Origin: Chelatococcus sp. HY11
GTDB taxonomy: Bacteria > Pseudomonadota > Alphaproteobacteria > Rhizobiales > Beijerinckiaceae
Assembly: GCF_018398335.1 (NCBI RefSeq)
Contig: NZ_JAHBRX010000002.1
Location: 124,001-188,000, forward strand
Direction of reading: 5' to 3'
DNA length: 64,000 bases
The translations under genes and the position numbers were made by a program. This document shows, in pieces, positions 52,304 through 60,770 of this stretch (positions are counted from its first letter, which is position 1; the number at the start of each line of letters is the position of its first letter). The notes beneath the pieces were generated by a model that saw only the letters and a list, made by a program, of their open reading frames with translations, was not told the DNA's origin and ran no database searches.

Positions 52304-53394
52304 GCGGCCCTCAGGCCGGCTTCACGCATCAGCGGCAGAACCCGGTCCGTGAAGAAGGGTAGCTCATAGGTGTAATTGACGAAGGACAATGCGGCACCTG
52401 CATAGCCCTGCGCAGAGATGGCCAGGAGGTCCTCCACGATCTTCTCCGGCGTACCAACAAGCGGATAGCTCCCAGCGCCACCCGCGAAGCGCTTCTGCGC
52501 CTGCTCGAAAGCGGCCTTGTCGAAATCGCTCGCGAAATGACGGTTGCCCGACATGCGCGTTTCCAGCGCGGACTGGTCGGCCATCTCTACCGCATAGCGG
52601 TGATAGTAGGCCTCGGCTTCCGCCTGTGTCTCCCGGCAGACGACGTGACAGACCGTATAAAGCCCGACCTCGCGGCCGGCAGCTGCGGCGCGCTGGCGCA
52701 CATCAGCCGCGTGCGTCCCGGCATCCTCGATGGTCCCGAAGGTCGTGAACAGGAAATCGCACTGGGCCGCCGCGAAGTCGCGGCCATGCGGGCTGAAGGC
52801 CGCGTTCATGGTGACGGGGCGTGGGACCTGCAGGGCAGCCGGGCGGCTGACGACGTCCTTGAGCGTGTAGAACTTGCCGTTGAAGTCGAAGGGCTGGTCA
52901 TCACCGTAGCACCGCTCGATCACGTCCATCCACTCAGCGGCCTGGGTGTAGCCATCCTCATGAAGCGCGATGCCGAACATGCCGAACTCGGCCGGGCTCC
53001 ATCCACAGACGATATTGAGGCCAGCGCGGCCGCCGGAGATGTGATCGACGGTGGCGAGCGCTTTCGCGGCATAGATCGGGTGCACGACAGGTACATGCAC
53101 TGTCATGAATAGGGCGATCTGTTCTGTGGCGGCCGCGAGGCCGGCAGCCCATGTAAATGTCTCGAATGACCATTCGCGAACACGGTTCTTGCCGCCGTAT
53201 CCGCGCCAACGCGCGATGGGGAGGAAGAATTCCAGTCCCGCGCGGTCAGCGATCTGGGCTGCGGTCAAATTGTCCGTCCAGCGCGCGGGCCAGCGCTCCG
53301 GCACCGTCGTTATGGCCAAGCCGCCATCGGCATTGGCGGAAAAGACACCGAGCTTGAAGCGATTGGGACCTTTGAGCGGGTGCTGCTTTAACAC
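52300..53394 (-). CDS. Luciferase-like flavin-dependent monooxygenase
   Basis: A 364-aa TIM-barrel flavoenzyme of the bacterial-luciferase-like (LLM) group, close in style to RutA/SfnG/SsuD: FKLGVFSANADGGLAITTVPERW, ADRAGLEFFLPIARWRGYGG, TVHVPVVHPIYAAKALATVDHISGGRAGLNIVCGW, and LVGTPEKIVEDLLAISAQG. It needs reduced FMN from a separate reductase, not found nearby. Such enzymes oxygenate C-S, C-N or carbonyl groups. GTG start with GGGAGG ahead. It leads the seven-gene minus-strand operon and may carry out the first oxygenation of the imported compound. Confidence 0.92.
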   Translation of the reverse strand: MLKQHPLKGPNRFKLGVFSANADGGLAITTVPERWPARWTDNLTAAQIADRAGLEFFLPIARWRGYGGKNRVREWSFETFTWAAGLAAATEQIALFMTVHVPVVHPIYAAKALATVDHISGGRAGLNIVCGWSPAEFGMFGIALHEDGYTQAAEWMDVIERCYGDDQPFDFNGKFYTLKDVVSRPAALQVPRPVTMNAAFSPHGRDFAAAQCDFLFTTFGTIEDAGTHAADVRQRAAAAGREVGLYTVCHVVCRETQAEAEAYYHRYAVEMADQSALETRMSGNRHFASDFDKAAFEQAQKRFAGGAGSYPLVGTPEKIVEDLLAISAQGYAGAALSFVNYTYELPFFTDRVLPLMREAGLRAA

Positions 53395-53747
53395 GGAAAT
53401 GCCTCCCTGCGCCCCTGCGGATAACAGCCGCCGAAAATCAGTATGCGGTGGTTCATGCCATTTGACGAGCTATAATTTCAAGTCTAAACTATTCGAATTG
53501 AGGCGCTTGTCTATAGCCATCTCGCGATCGGGTGCGTGGCACTGCAAGAATTCATGTTGCTCTTGCGTGTTTACATGTAGTGAATAAGACTAACGAAATA
53601 GAGGGTTAGGTATTTTTTCTGAAAATCGCGTTCGCATGAAAGTTGGCGACGTGCTCGGGGGGGCTGCTTTGGCAACTAATTTATGCAAATGCATCCATTT
53701 CGATTTTAGCGGCGGCGCATGCGCGGCTTTTTCATCGCGGGTAACTC
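53395..53747. promoter_or_regulatory. Divergent promoter region of monooxygenase and oxidase operons
   Basis: A 353-bp intergenic region, AT-rich from about 53460 to 53720, separating the minus-strand monooxygenase operon from the plus-strand oxidase operon. No gene is supported. It contains the TGCAAATGCA site at 53684. Promoters for both main operons of the cluster should be here. Confidence 0.6.
53684..53693. promoter_or_regulatory. TGCA-WW-TGCA motif upstream of FAD-linked oxidase
   Basis: TGCAAATGCA, within TATGCAAATGCA, 54 bp before the start of the oxidase gene. The identical 12-mer occurs upstream of the acyl-CoA synthetase (59948-59959). Confidence 0.45.
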
Positions 53748-55151
53748 ATGACTGATCGTGGAGAGGCCGCTTTTATCGAGGAGTTGCACGCCGCGCTCGG
53801 TGCCGCCGTGTTTACTGGCGAGGACATTCCGGCACGGTTCCACAATGACTGGAGCGGGCTGCCACCCGTTCGTCCAGTCGCCTTGATCCGGCCGCGCGAA
53901 ACCGCCGAAGTTGCGATCGCGCTCCAAATCGCGTCTCGCCATGGCATAACGATCGTGCCGCAGGGCGGCCTTACGGGGTTGGCGGGTGGCGCGCAGCCCG
54001 TCGCCGGCGGCGCCGTTCTATCCCTCGACCGCATGAGCGGCGTCGAGGAAATCGATCCGGTGATGGCGAGTATGACCGTCAAGGCCGGCACGCCGCTTGA
54101 GGTTGCCCAGAAGGCGGCGGAGGAGGCGGGACTCTTCCTGGGTCTTGATCTTGGCGCGCGTGGGTCCTGTCAGATCGGCGGCAATCTGGCGACCAATGCC
54201 GGCGGCAATCGCGTGATCCGCTACGGGATGGCGCGTGAGCATGTGCTCGGCCTCGAGGTCGTGCTGCCCGACGGCACGGTGGTGACGTCGCTGAACAAGC
54301 TCATCAAGAACAACGCGGGTTATGATCTGAAGCAGCTGTTCATCGGCTCCGAGGGGACGCTCGGCATTATCACCCGCGTCGTCCTACGGCTCCAAGCCAA
54401 GCCTCTTACGGTGAACACGATCTTCTGTGGCTGCCAGGATTTTCCCGCGGTTCTCGAATTGCTGAAAGGCGCGCGGGCGCGCCTCGGTCCCGCCTTGTCG
54501 GCCTTCGAGGTCATGTGGCCGAGCTTCTATGATTTCATGACCGGCAACCTGAGCGAACTGCGCCGTCCGCTCGGCCGTTCCCATGGAATTTATGTCCTGC
54601 TCGAACAAAGCGGCTTCGATCCGGAAGTCGACAGCGGGCGGATGGAAGCCGTCATGGGCGAAATGCTTGAGGCAGGCGTTGTCGAGGACGCCGTGCTCGC
54701 CTCCTCGGACCGCGAAACGCGTGACCTCTGGGCCGTCCGGGACAGCGTGTCGGAATACGGCAAGCTGATGGGGCCGCTCACGGCTTTCGACGTCGGTCTG
54801 CCGACGAGCTGTATGGCGGAGGTGGTGGCCGCCATCGAGGCGGAGTATCAGGCGCGCTGGCCTGGCGCCATTCTGCTTGTCTATGGTCATATCGGGGACA
54901 GCAACCTGCATCTGGTCGCCAATGTACCAGCCGCCGGCGCTCATCAACCTCACGACGAGATTACGGATCTTGTGCTGGGTGCCGTGCGGGCGGCCGGGGG
55001 CACGGTTTCGGCCGAGCATGGCATCGGCCTTCTGAAAAAGAAGTATCTCCATTTTACACGGTCCGACGCTGAGCTGGAGCTGATGAAGCGGCTCAAGGCG
55101 GCACTGGACCCGGCCGATATTCTGAACACGGGCAAGGTTTTAGCGCTATAG
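53748..55151 (+). CDS. FAD-linked 2-hydroxyacid oxidase, GlcD type
   Basis: A 467-aa flavoprotein of the VAO/PCMH fold that oxidises D-2-hydroxyacids (glycolate oxidase GlcD, D-lactate or D-2-hydroxyglutarate dehydrogenases). The FAD-binding segment shows GGLTGLAGGAQPVAGGAVLSLDRM, then GSCQIGGNLATNAGGNRVIRYG and FIGSEGTLGIITRVVLRL. The C-terminal part has GHIGDSNLHLVANVP and SAEHGIGLLKK, typical substrate/metal residues. A single polypeptide without GlcE/GlcF partners is encoded, so the electron acceptor is unclear. First gene of the plus-strand operon, 14 bp ahead of the FMN-linked oxidase, giving the pathway oxidases for both hydroxyacid stereoisomers. Confidence 0.93.
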   Translation: MTDRGEAAFIEELHAALGAAVFTGEDIPARFHNDWSGLPPVRPVALIRPRETAEVAIALQIASRHGITIVPQGGLTGLAGGAQPVAGGAVLSLDRMSGVEEIDPVMASMTVKAGTPLEVAQKAAEEAGLFLGLDLGARGSCQIGGNLATNAGGNRVIRYGMAREHVLGLEVVLPDGTVVTSLNKLIKNNAGYDLKQLFIGSEGTLGIITRVVLRLQAKPLTVNTIFCGCQDFPAVLELLKGARARLGPALSAFEVMWPSFYDFMTGNLSELRRPLGRSHGIYVLLEQSGFDPEVDSGRMEAVMGEMLEAGVVEDAVLASSDRETRDLWAVRDSVSEYGKLMGPLTAFDVGLPTSCMAEVVAAIEAEYQARWPGAILLVYGHIGDSNLHLVANVPAAGAHQPHDEITDLVLGAVRAAGGTVSAEHGIGLLKKKYLHFTRSDAELELMKRLKAALDPADILNTGKVLAL

Positions 55152-55165
55152 GCCGGGGAAAAATT

Positions 55166-56446
55166 ATGATGCGACGTCGGTTTTATACGGGAGCCAATCT
55201 GGAGAGGGCTGTAGCCATCTCCGATCTGCGCGCCCGCATGCACCGGCGGCTGCCGAATTTCCTGACCGAATATATCGAGGGCGGTGCTGAGGAAGAGCTG
55301 ACCATACGCGAAAACCGGGAAATCTTCTCGCGCATCCTGTTTCGTCCGAACGCTTTGATCAATGCCGCTGGCGTTGACGCATCCACACAGCTTTTCGGCC
55401 AAACCCTGCGCTTGCCCGTCGTCGTCGCGCCCACGGGATCGAACGGCCTCTACTGGCATGAAGGAGACCAATGTCTGGCGCGGGCGTCCGCGGCGTTCGG
55501 CATTCCCTTCACGCAGAGTACCGTATCCAATGCTCGGCTGGAGGACATCGCCGCGCTTGCCGGCGTTCGGCACTGGATGCAGCTCTATGTCTTTCGTCCT
55601 CGCGATTTCATGGAAGAGTTGGTTGCCCGTGCCGAGGCCGCCGGTTCGGAAGCGCTGGTGGTGACCGTCGACGCGGCCGCATTCGGCAATCGTGAGTGGG
55701 ACCGGCGCAACTACAGCCGCGACATGGAGCCGACATTCACCAACAAGCTCGACGTCCTGCGGCGCCCGCATTGGATGGCGAACGTGTTGACGCGGGGATT
55801 GCCGACCTTCGCCAATGTCGCCGACAAGGTCCCGCCCGCAGCGCGAAACTACCGCCGCACCGCGAGCTGGACCCGCGAGCAGATGGACCTCGCTTTCGAC
55901 TGGTCCGATATCGCGACGCTACGCCGCATCTGGCCGCGCCACCTCATCATCAAGGGGCTCGTCACCGCGGATGACGCCGCGCGCGCGGCCGATGTCGGTG
56001 CGGACGGGGTGGTACTCAGCAACCACGGCGGACGACAACTCGATGGCATGGTCTCGGGTCTTTCGACGCTGCCGGAGGCGCGTCGGCGTGTCGGCGACAG
56101 GTTTACGATACTGGTGGATGGCGGCTTCCGGCGCGGTACTGATATCGTCAAGGCGCTCGCGCTCGGCGCCGATGCCGTGATGGTCGGCCGGGCGGCGCTC
56201 TATGGCCTTGCCGCCGGCGGAGAGGCAGGGGTGACACGAGCGCTTGTGATCCTCGAGCAAGAGGTTCTGCGCACGATGGCTCTTCTCGGCCGCCTTACGG
56301 TGGCTGACCTTGGCCCGGATTGTCTGAGCGGACGTGGCGATCCGCTCAATGAACTCACGGCTTCGCCTTTCATGCGTGAAACGCAGGCGACGGTGAACTG
56401 GCAGCTTGATCGTGCTGAGAAACTGGAAGAAGGCAGGTTTGTGTGA
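55166..56446 (+). CDS. FMN-dependent alpha-hydroxyacid dehydrogenase (LldD-like)
   Basis: A 426-aa (beta/alpha)8 FMN enzyme oxidising L-2-hydroxyacids such as L-lactate or glycolate. Family residues are clear: active-site Tyr in FLTEYIEGGAEEE, VVVAPTGSNGLYWHEGD, IIKGLVTADDAARAADVGADGVVLSNHGGRQLDG with the catalytic His-Gly-Gly-Arg, and VDGGFRRGTDIVKALALGADAVMVGRA for phosphate binding. It stands between the FAD-linked oxidase and an HpaI-type aldolase, overlapping the latter (TGATG at 56444-56448). Mandelate dehydrogenase-like specificity cannot be excluded. Confidence 0.94.
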   Translation: MMRRRFYTGANLERAVAISDLRARMHRRLPNFLTEYIEGGAEEELTIRENREIFSRILFRPNALINAAGVDASTQLFGQTLRLPVVVAPTGSNGLYWHEGDQCLARASAAFGIPFTQSTVSNARLEDIAALAGVRHWMQLYVFRPRDFMEELVARAEAAGSEALVVTVDAAAFGNREWDRRNYSRDMEPTFTNKLDVLRRPHWMANVLTRGLPTFANVADKVPPAARNYRRTASWTREQMDLAFDWSDIATLRRIWPRHLIIKGLVTADDAARAADVGADGVVLSNHGGRQLDGMVSGLSTLPEARRRVGDRFTILVDGGFRRGTDIVKALALGADAVMVGRAALYGLAAGGEAGVTRALVILEQEVLRTMALLGRLTVADLGPDCLSGRGDPLNELTASPFMRETQATVNWQLDRAEKLEEGRFV

Positions 56447-57216
56447 TGTTTGTGTTCAATGAGCGCAGCCTGCGCCAGCATTTGCAGGAAGGCGGCCAGT
56501 TCAGTGTATTCTGGTTTTCGCTGGGCGCCCCCGCGCTCATCGAACTTGCGGTAACGGCCGGCCCGGACGCCATCGTCGTCGATGCACAGCATGGCCTCTG
56601 GGACCGGCATTCTCTTGAGCATGCCGTCGCGGCTACCGGCGGCAAGGTTCCGCTCCTCGTGCGCACCATGGATGGCACCAAAGGCGCCATCAGCACAGCG
56701 CTCGACGCGGGCGCAGTCGGCGTGATCGCCCCCCTGATCGAAACGGCCGAGGAGGCGCGCCACGTCGTTGAGGCGGCGCGATTTCCGCCCCGTGGCGTGC
56801 GTTCCGGTGGCGGGGTCCGGCCACTCGCCAGCGATTTCGCGGCTTACTATGCCGCAGCCAATACGCATACCCTTGTCGGTGTGATGATCGAGACCATGGC
56901 GGGCGTCGCGAATGCCGAAGCGATCGCTGCCGTGGAAGGGGTCGATCTTGTCCTCATCGGGACGGGAGATCTGGCGATTTCACTGGGCACGTTCCCGGCG
57001 GCCGATCCGCGCCACGAGGAAGCCTGCAACACAGTGTTGGCCGCCTGCCGGAAGGCGGGGGTCGCGTGTGGGATCTTCACGCCGCATGCCGAGGCCGCCG
57101 CGAGGCGCGCTGCGCAAGGCTACAGCCTGACGGTGGTTGCCAACGACATCGATGTGGTCTCGCGCGGTTTTGCGAATGCCCAATCGACCTTTCGCCGCGG
57201 GGAAGCCGAGGCATAG
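56446..57216 (+). CDS. HpcH/HpaI-family class II aldolase
   Basis: A 256-aa metal-dependent aldolase cleaving 2-keto-4-hydroxy acids to pyruvate and an aldehyde, of the 2,4-dihydroxyhept-2-ene-dioate aldolase/HpaI group. Motifs: Asp-Ala-Gln-His of VVDAQHGLWD (catalytic base and nearby His), VRTMDG, VGVIAPLIETAEEAR, RSGGGVRPLAS, metal Glu in VMIETMAGVANA and Asp in GTGDLAISLG. Start at ATG 56446, a TGATG junction with the oxidase upstream; a GTG at 56443 is alternative. It would supply or use the hydroxyacid/keto-acid metabolites of the neighbouring oxidases. Confidence 0.92.
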   Translation: MFVFNERSLRQHLQEGGQFSVFWFSLGAPALIELAVTAGPDAIVVDAQHGLWDRHSLEHAVAATGGKVPLLVRTMDGTKGAISTALDAGAVGVIAPLIETAEEARHVVEAARFPPRGVRSGGGVRPLASDFAAYYAAANTHTLVGVMIETMAGVANAEAIAAVEGVDLVLIGTGDLAISLGTFPAADPRHEEACNTVLAACRKAGVACGIFTPHAEAAARRAAQGYSLTVVANDIDVVSRGFANAQSTFRRGEAEA

Positions 57217-57290
57217 TGAAGGCAGACGCGAGGGAACACCGCGCAGGTGCCCATTCGTCAAAGAGAGCAATAACGAGGAGCGGGAATACA

Positions 57291-58238
57291 ATGACAAAAA
57301 TGTTGGATAGGAAAACAGAATCTAGAATGCGCCGGATAGGCATCGCCGCCTTTACGAGCTTCGGGTTGATGACGGCTTCCGTTTTCGCGGCGGAGCCGGT
57401 GACGATAGGGACGGGCGTTGATGCGTCATTCTCACCTGTGTTCGTCGCCCTGCAGAACAAGCTGTTCGAGAAGGAGGGGCTGAACGTCACCACCCAAAAC
57501 TATCCGTCGGGTGGCGAGGCGACGGACGCGGTTGGCGCGGGCCAGCTCAACATGACGGTCGTGGGGGCGCCCGCTGCGCTCAATCGCGGATCTCGTGTCG
57601 ATGTGAGGATCCTCGCCATCGTCGAAACCCACGGCAAATTTGTGAAGCTCGTCGCTCGCAAGGGCATCACGGACCCGAGCCAGATCAAGAAGATCGGCTT
57701 CGCGCCGGCGGGGGACAGTGAATATTCCGTGCGGCTGGCGATGAAGAAGTACAATATTCCCAATGTCGAGCTGGTGCGCTCTGCTCCGCCCGAGCTGCCG
57801 GCGCTGCTGACGCGCGGTGATATCGATGCCTTCTTTATCTGGGAGCCTTGGCCCTCTCTTGCCGTGAAGCAGGGAGGCAGCGTTCTGGCGGTCAGCGAAG
57901 ACGTCGGCCATCTCGGCACGATCGTCCTCGTGACCTCGGCAGACTGGCTGAAGCAGCACAGGGCCGCCGCCGAGGGCGTCGCCCGTGCGCTCGCTCAGGC
58001 GTGTGACGCTATCCGCGCCAATCCGGAAGAAGCTGGAAAAGCGGCGCAGATGGCGGGCAAGATCCCCGTCGACCAGACCGTGCAATTCGTCAAGGAGGTT
58101 GACTGCAAGGTTCGCAGCGTGACCGACAAGGACCTTGAGGACTATGATCGGATCGCGGATTTCCTGCTGGAGCAGAAGATCACCAAGACCAAGACAGATC
58201 TCAGCAAAGTCGTCGTGAAGGATTTCTACAAGCCCTGA
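57291..58238 (+). CDS. ABC substrate-binding protein, SsuA/NMT1 type
   Basis: Periplasmic receptor of 315 aa for nitrate/sulfonate/taurine-class importers. The signal sequence is MRRIGIAAFTSFGLMTASVFAAEP; the mature part VTIGTGVDASFSPVFVALQNKLFEKEGLNVTTQNYPSGGEATDAVGAGQLNMTVVGAPAAL is characteristic. GAGGAGCGGG precedes the ATG at 57291; the longer open frame upstream is a shadow of the aldolase. No permease is adjacent, so it presumably serves the SsuC/SsuB-like pair at 47299-48911 in the divergent operon. It ends at a strong terminator. Ligand unknown; not necessarily sulfur-containing. Confidence 0.92.
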   Translation: MTKMLDRKTESRMRRIGIAAFTSFGLMTASVFAAEPVTIGTGVDASFSPVFVALQNKLFEKEGLNVTTQNYPSGGEATDAVGAGQLNMTVVGAPAALNRGSRVDVRILAIVETHGKFVKLVARKGITDPSQIKKIGFAPAGDSEYSVRLAMKKYNIPNVELVRSAPPELPALLTRGDIDAFFIWEPWPSLAVKQGGSVLAVSEDVGHLGTIVLVTSADWLKQHRAAAEGVARALAQACDAIRANPEEAGKAAQMAGKIPVDQTVQFVKEVDCKVRSVTDKDLEDYDRIADFLLEQKITKTKTDLSKVVVKDFYKP

Positions 58239-58246
58239 TAGGCGAG

Positions 58247-58276
58247 GACCCCGGCGTCGTCGCCGGGGTCTTTTTT
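58247..58276 (+). terminator. Strong Rho-independent terminator after binding-protein gene
   Basis: Perfect 10-bp stem GACCCCGGCG (58247-58256) and CGCCGGGGTC (58261-58270), 4-nt loop, then six T. It closes the plus-strand operon; the minus-strand gene ends 14 bp further on. Confidence 0.95.
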
Positions 58277-58289
58277 CAATCCATCGGCC

Positions 58290-59909
58290 CTAGCGCTTGA
58301 GCACGATGCCGGCCGCGTCGCGGTCCCATGTCGCTGCGGTGCGTCCGCGCTCCCGCAGCTTGAACTTCTGGACCTTGCCATTTTCGGTGCGCGGCAAGTC
58401 CTCCACGAATTCGATGAAGCGGGGAATGGCAAAATAGGAAAGCTTGCCCTCACAGAAATGGACGATCTCCGCGGGGCTCACCTTGATGCCTTCCTTCAGC
58501 ACGATGGCGGCCATCACCTCATCTTCCGCCAGTTCCGACGACACGGGGAAGACGGCGGCAACGCCGACCGCCGCGTGGGCGGCGAGCACCTGCTCCACCT
58601 CATAAGAGGAGATGTTCTCGCCACGCCGGCGGATCGCATCCTTCATGCGGTCGATGAAACGGAAATAGCCGTCTGCGTTGCGCACGACGCGGTCACCGGT
58701 ATGCAGCCAAAGGTTGCGCCACGTTTCAACGGTCTTTTCCGGCATGTCGAAATAACCCGACGCCATGGAGAAGGGCTCGCGGGCGCGCAGCAGCAGTTCG
58801 CCGGGCACGCCGTCAGGCACGGGATTGTCGTCTTCGTCGGCGACGATGGCCTCGAAGCCGTCAACCACCTGGCCGAGCCAGTTGGGCGTGAGGTTTTCAC
58901 GCGTCGAGCCGATGACCGCGTTGCTTTCCGTCGTGCCGAAACCGTCGAGCAGCAGGATGCCGGTGCGCTTCAGGAAGGTTTCATGGAGGCCCGCGGGCAC
59001 GCCGGGTGCCAGCGCCACGCGCGCCTTGTGACGGCTCTCGACGGCGCTCGGCTCGCGCGAGAGCAGCATCGGCACCATGGCGCCGAGCAGATAGGTGACG
59101 GTGGCGCCATGGGTCTCCAAAGCCTCGAAGAAGCCGGAGACAGAGAATCGCCGTTCAACGCGTTGCGTTGCGCCGTGGATCAGCGCCTGGAAGAAACAAT
59201 TCAGCGCGTTAGTGTGGAACAACGGCAATGTCGTCATCAGCACATCGCCCTCGCGGACGCCGAGCTGACGTCCGGTGACGACGCCCCACCAGAAGAACTG
59301 CCCGTGCGGACAGACGACTCCCTTCGACGGACCGGTCGTGCCGGAAGTGTAGAGGATGATGAAGGGATCGCCCGGCGTAACCGCGGCCGGCTCCGTCGCC
59401 TCGTCGCCAAGCGACGGAAAGAGCCGCCAGTCGCATCCGGCGAGGGCGCCCGTATCGGCTCCGGGATCGCCGATGACCCAGATGGTATCGATCGGCAAGG
59501 CGGCGAGATCGACGGTCGCGAGGGCCGGCAGGAACTCGGCTTCCACGATCAGGAGGCGCGCGGCGCAATTGCCGAGAATATGCTGGAGCTGGAAGCCGCG
59601 CGATGCCGTGTTGATCGGCACGGAAACGGCGCCGAGCCAGCCGCAGGCGAGCACGATTTCGATGAGCTCCGGACTGTTCCCGCTGATCAGGGCAATCCGG
59701 TCGCCTTTCGCAATGCCGGCTTCCTGCAAAATCGTCGCCCGGCGCGCGACAATGTCCGAGAGATCGGAATAGCTCCAGCGCGCGTCCCCGCAGGAGAACA
59801 GCAGGCGCTCGCCGAACCGCTCGGCCTGGCGCCGCAGCAGCGTCGGCACAGTGCGCTCGGGTGGCGCAAACATTTCAGCTGGCATGGGGGAGTGAGTGTC
59901 TGCCGGCAT
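58290..59909 (-). CDS. AMP-binding acyl-CoA synthetase
   Basis: An ANL-superfamily ligase of about 540 aa that activates a carboxylic acid to its CoA thioester with ATP. Motifs: P-loop LYTSGTTGPSKGV, GFGTTESN, WLHTGDRVVRNADGYFRFIDRMKDAIRRRGENIS and the C-terminal GKVQKFKLRERG with the adenylating Lys. The start at 59909 (MPADTHSPMPAEMF) or 59885 is likelier than the frame's beginning at 59975, which lies in a promoter-like AT-rich region. Similar to CaiC/long-chain ligases; substrate unknown. Convergent with the oxidase operon, divergent from the EthD-like gene, with a TGCAAATGCA site 41 bp before its start. Confidence 0.9.
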   Translation of the reverse strand: MPADTHSPMPAEMFAPPERTVPTLLRRQAERFGERLLFSCGDARWSYSDLSDIVARRATILQEAGIAKGDRIALISGNSPELIEIVLACGWLGAVSVPINTASRGFQLQHILGNCAARLLIVEAEFLPALATVDLAALPIDTIWVIGDPGADTGALAGCDWRLFPSLGDEATEPAAVTPGDPFIILYTSGTTGPSKGVVCPHGQFFWWGVVTGRQLGVREGDVLMTTLPLFHTNALNCFFQALIHGATQRVERRFSVSGFFEALETHGATVTYLLGAMVPMLLSREPSAVESRHKARVALAPGVPAGLHETFLKRTGILLLDGFGTTESNAVIGSTRENLTPNWLGQVVDGFEAIVADEDDNPVPDGVPGELLLRAREPFSMASGYFDMPEKTVETWRNLWLHTGDRVVRNADGYFRFIDRMKDAIRRRGENISSYEVEQVLAAHAAVGVAAVFPVSSELAEDEVMAAIVLKEGIKVSPAEIVHFCEGKLSYFAIPRFIEFVEDLPRTENGKVQKFKLRERGRTAATWDRDAAGIVLKR

Positions 59910-59949
59910 GGCGCGGATCCGATCCCTGTCAATAAGTCGAATGACTATA

Positions 59950-59959
59950 TGCAAATGCA
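59950..59959. promoter_or_regulatory. TGCA-WW-TGCA motif upstream of acyl-CoA synthetase
   Basis: TGCAAATGCA, 41 bp before the synthetase start at 59909 and about 100 bp before the divergent EthD-like gene. Exact copy of the site at 53684. A further ATATGC follows about 6 bp away. Confidence 0.45.
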
Positions 59960-60058
59960 AATTAATATGCAACATTAAATAAAATCATCATTTATGCCTT
60001 TGCGGTGTAAGTGAAAAATCAGTATTTGTCTGGTAATCGTACGCAAGGGAGGCCGATT

Positions 60059-60757
60059 ATGCGCTTCTGTCACTTTATCGTGTTCGAGAATACGGTGCCG
60101 GGCCAACGCATGGCGCCGGAGGATGCAGGTGAGATCCGAAAGATCGTGGCAGATACACCCGCTTTGCGTCGCGCCAATATTTATACACCTGAGAGCGCGC
60201 AAGACATTTACAATCATGAGGACGCTTCGCCGCAGCTCAGCCTGCAGCTCTATTTCGACGAGCTCGCGCATCTGGAAGCAGCCATCGCGCGGGACGGCCA
60301 TCTGCAGGCTCTTGTCCGGGATTGGCCGAGCCTGGCCGGCGCAACTGTGACACAACAGGCCATGGCGCTTCGGCGGTTCCCGGTTGATGATCCAGTGGTG
60401 CAGGCCGAGGCGGACGGACAACCGTGCAGCTATGTCGTGCATTACTCCGGGCAGGCGGAGAACCTCAACGCCTGGTTTACCCATTATGTCACGCATCATC
60501 CGCAGATCATGCGCCGTTTTCCCGGCATTCGGGAGATCGAGGTGCTGTCGCGTATCGACTGGTGCGACGCCTTGCCCTGGCAACGGGTCCATCACATCCA
60601 GCGCAACCGCGTGATGTTCGATAGCCCGGGGGCCTTGACGGCGGCGCTGCAATCGCCCGTGCGGCATGAGCTTCGCGCCGACTATTATCAGTTCCCGAAA
60701 TATGAGGGCGGCAACGCCCATTATCCGATGGCGACCGACATCATCCGGGCCGGATAA
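60059..60757 (+). CDS. EthD-like dimeric alpha-beta-barrel protein
   Basis: A 232-aa protein with two related segments of about 100 residues: MRFCHFIVFENTVPG... with LSLQLYFDELAHLEAAI in the first and SYVVHYSGQAENLNAWFTHYVTHHPQIMRRFPGIREIEVLSRIDW in the second, each matching the EthD/dimeric ferredoxin-like fold (VxHxxGxxxxFxxHYxxHHPxxxxxFPGI). EthD-like proteins assist oxygenases or act as small cyclases or decarboxylases. The ATG at 60059 is preceded by AAGGGAGG. It is 13 bp ahead of a quinone oxidoreductase, forming a two-gene operon. Exact function not known. Confidence 0.75.
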   Translation: MRFCHFIVFENTVPGQRMAPEDAGEIRKIVADTPALRRANIYTPESAQDIYNHEDASPQLSLQLYFDELAHLEAAIARDGHLQALVRDWPSLAGATVTQQAMALRRFPVDDPVVQAEADGQPCSYVVHYSGQAENLNAWFTHYVTHHPQIMRRFPGIREIEVLSRIDWCDALPWQRVHHIQRNRVMFDSPGALTAALQSPVRHELRADYYQFPKYEGGNAHYPMATDIIRAG

Positions 60758-60770
60758 GCGAGGCTGAGCC

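Noticed and set aside
58458-59978. 506-codon plus-strand frame opposite the acyl-CoA synthetase
   Set aside because: The minus-strand frame holds all AMP-binding motifs; the opposite frame is arginine- and histidine-rich without motifs.
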